A DNA stretch of 64,000 nucleotides from Branchiostoma belcheri (lineage: Eukaryota > Chordata > Leptocardii > Amphioxiformes > Branchiostomatidae): assembly GCF_001625305.1 (NCBI RefSeq), contig NW_017803908.1:1-64000 (forward strand), written 5' to 3'. The notes under the pieces were generated by a model, which was not told the origin of the DNA, did no database searches, and saw nothing but the letters and a program-made list of their open reading frames with translations. Made by a program: the position numbers and the translations under genes. Below, piece by piece: positions 63,301 through 64,000 of the stretch (positions are counted from its first letter, which is position 1; each line of letters starts with the position of its first letter).

Positions 63301-64000
63301 AGAGTTTTTTGCTGTTGAAAACTCGACCCTAACGTTGGGCGACAAAACCGACATTCTGGCAGCGGCACTTCCCGCGCTGTTTTGGACCAAGGTGCTCGAA
63401 ATAGAACAGGGGGCGGGGCTTACGGTGTTCGACCGGAAAGGTCCATTCCCATCTGGGAAAGGAGGGACTGGTCCTGGATCTAGAGACAGCCCTGCTTGGG
63501 GTCCTTCTGGACCACAGAGCTACCTGTATTTTTTTAACTTTCTTCCCCCTATAGTATGTTTTTGGTGGAAAAAAAATCTTAGACCAAATTTCAGCTCTGG
63601 CTCGCATAGCCTGGGAACCAAAAAATACTCTTGGGGAATAAACTAGCCAAAAAAATATTGTGACTTGTCAACCTATAGCTAAGTAAACAGATAAAGCAGT
63701 CCGTTGACTTGGATGTATGAATATTATGGGTAAACATTTCAACAACAGCATTATGGTAAAATTTACTAAAAAAACTGTATAGTTAAAATATCTGCAGTAC
63801 ATATATATTGAGGTTAAGTAAGAGAAGAAAGCTGTACAACACGGGAATCTGATTTTATTCCAGGTCGTGTCTGTTATTGGCGCATATTTGTATGCGACCA
63901 CGAAGCAGATGCATGCACCCTACTCCGCTTTGGTCTTTGGGCAGCCACTGCAGATCGTCCCGAAACAGCATTCTCCACAGACCTGCTAGAGTGGCTGACA
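60324..64000 (+). CDS. KDZ-transposase-like gene, 5' exons, runs off the window
   Basis: Exons 60324-60797 (ATG after the acceptor TTTTTGACAG, donor CTG|GTATGT), 61991-62108 (acceptor TTTTCTCAG, donor TCAG|GTGACT) and 63864 to the edge (acceptor TTATTCCAG) join in phases 0 and 1. The first has a basic N-terminus (MGRKKKTTGVFCSRPKRPRI), a Pro/Ser-rich linker and a cysteine cluster CYICSFCGMEESCPIKCNDC and YCTDCCVIVRHHLSPAH. Then come TLKTFKVFNSSG and, in the third, LLRFGLWAATADRPETAFST. A cysteine cluster, a core strand with F-x-V and an R-x-x-L(W)-P/A-A-T segment is the arrangement of KDZ (Kyakuja-Dileera-Zisupton) transposase proteins. The window holds 242 residues and no catalytic triad yet. 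It may be a live element, a relic or a domesticated gene. Confidence 0.65.
61227..61933. mobile_element. 707-base TIR element with 11-base target duplication
   Basis: Inverted termini of about 68 bases (AGCCTGGCTAACCATCCCCA, CTATAACTGGGTCTGGACTT) are mirrored at 61866-61933. They are flanked by identical ATCAAAACTGT at 61216-61226 and 61934-61944. Long termini with a ~9-11-base duplication suggest a Mutator-like element. It lies in the first intron of the KDZ-like gene. Confidence 0.75.
61395..61625 (-). pseudogene. RecQ-helicase-like N-terminal fragment inside the TIR element
   Basis: A 76-residue ORF reads DVDLAITSVLDDLDGISSLK, then NEQKDALNNFVRDVLGVLPV. L-K-x-E-Q-x-x-A-x-x-x-F-V-x-(G)-x-D-V-x-x-x-L-P resembles the segment just before the Walker A box of RecQ-type helicases, but the P-loop itself is missing and the sequence turns unrelated. 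It could be a remnant of a captured or element-borne helicase exon. Confidence 0.45.
62474..62641 (+). mobile_element. Penelope-type terminal-repeat element with 28-base inverted ends
   Basis: GGGTATAGAATTTTCTTCTT is mirrored by AAGAAGAAAATTCTATACCC at the right. The core GCAGAACTCCAGTCAGAAGC is shared with 21478-21665. It lies in the second intron of the KDZ-like gene. Confidence 0.6.
62559..62597 (+). ncRNA. Hammerhead-like motif
   Basis: GCT, CTGAGGA (62562-62568), a stem GGTGTCT/AGACATT around GAT, then GAAAC-GTA and AGC. CTGANGA, GAAA and a permitted GTA cleavage triplet are present. Stem I (GCT/AGC) is short, so activity is uncertain. Confidence 0.5.
62642..63863. other. KDZ-like gene intron, no exon seen
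   Basis: No recognised repeat or splice-bounded ORF. 63340-63620 is GC-richer and gives overlapping ORFs on both strands without motif content. Confidence 0.35.

Noticed and set aside
63329-63646. Overlapping ORFs on both strands
   Set aside because: GC-richer intron sequence without motifs, splice support or similarity to the adjoining KDZ-like exons.

Overview
The window is metazoan nuclear DNA: genes are split by GT-AG introns, most sequence is intronic or intergenic, and diverse retrotransposons, SINEs, MITEs and microsatellites are dense. The mix of shuffled extracellular modules (EGF, LamG, fibronectin type II, C-type lectin), an HNMT-like and a JHAMT-like methyltransferase, a serpin, an LRR receptor and many lineage-type repeats fits an invertebrate deuterostome, most likely a lancelet (Branchiostoma). 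That assignment is inference; no database was searched.

Layout. (1) 58-13095, plus: the 3' part of a multidomain extracellular protein gene, with eight EGF exons, a three-exon LamG-like domain (one 75-base exon is hidden between the two obvious ones), a fibronectin type II exon and a three-exon C-type lectin domain ending in a stop. All exon phases match. Its introns carry a 1.9 kb GC-rich palindrome and a 5'-truncated LINE. (2) 13.1-19 kb: repeats, a clean tRNA-derived SINE and one orphan candidate exon. (3) 19047-21982, minus: a four-exon HNMT-like methyltransferase. 24914-25891, plus: a two-exon JHAMT-like methyltransferase. They are divergently arranged. (4) 26-30.6 kb: repeats and MITEs. 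(5) 30632-33457, minus: one coding exon for a 941-residue transmembrane LRR protein. A ~730-base tandem array lies upstream. (6) 41640-52837, minus: a serpin gene with seven constitutive coding exons followed by five tandem terminal exons. Each terminal exon encodes a different reactive-centre loop and C-terminus. (7) 52.9-54 kb: a head-to-head Penelope-like element with hammerhead-ribozyme-like motifs. (8) 54340-55034: a plus-strand exon interrupted by a 389-base element with an 8-base target duplication. (9) 56485-58458, minus: a LINE with a long intact reverse-transcriptase ORF. (10) 60324-64000, plus: the 5' part of an intron-split KDZ-transposase-like gene. One intron holds a 707-base element with ~68-base inverted termini and an 11-base target duplication.

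The most interesting system is the serpin terminal-exon array. One inhibitory scaffold with an intact hinge can be spliced to any of four intact loop exons and one frameshifted one, and the predicted P1 residues are Arg, Arg, Met, Met and Leu. Two assembly gaps are present, at 10630-10747 and 49554-49573. The second is flanked by the same sequence on both sides and is probably an assembly redundancy.
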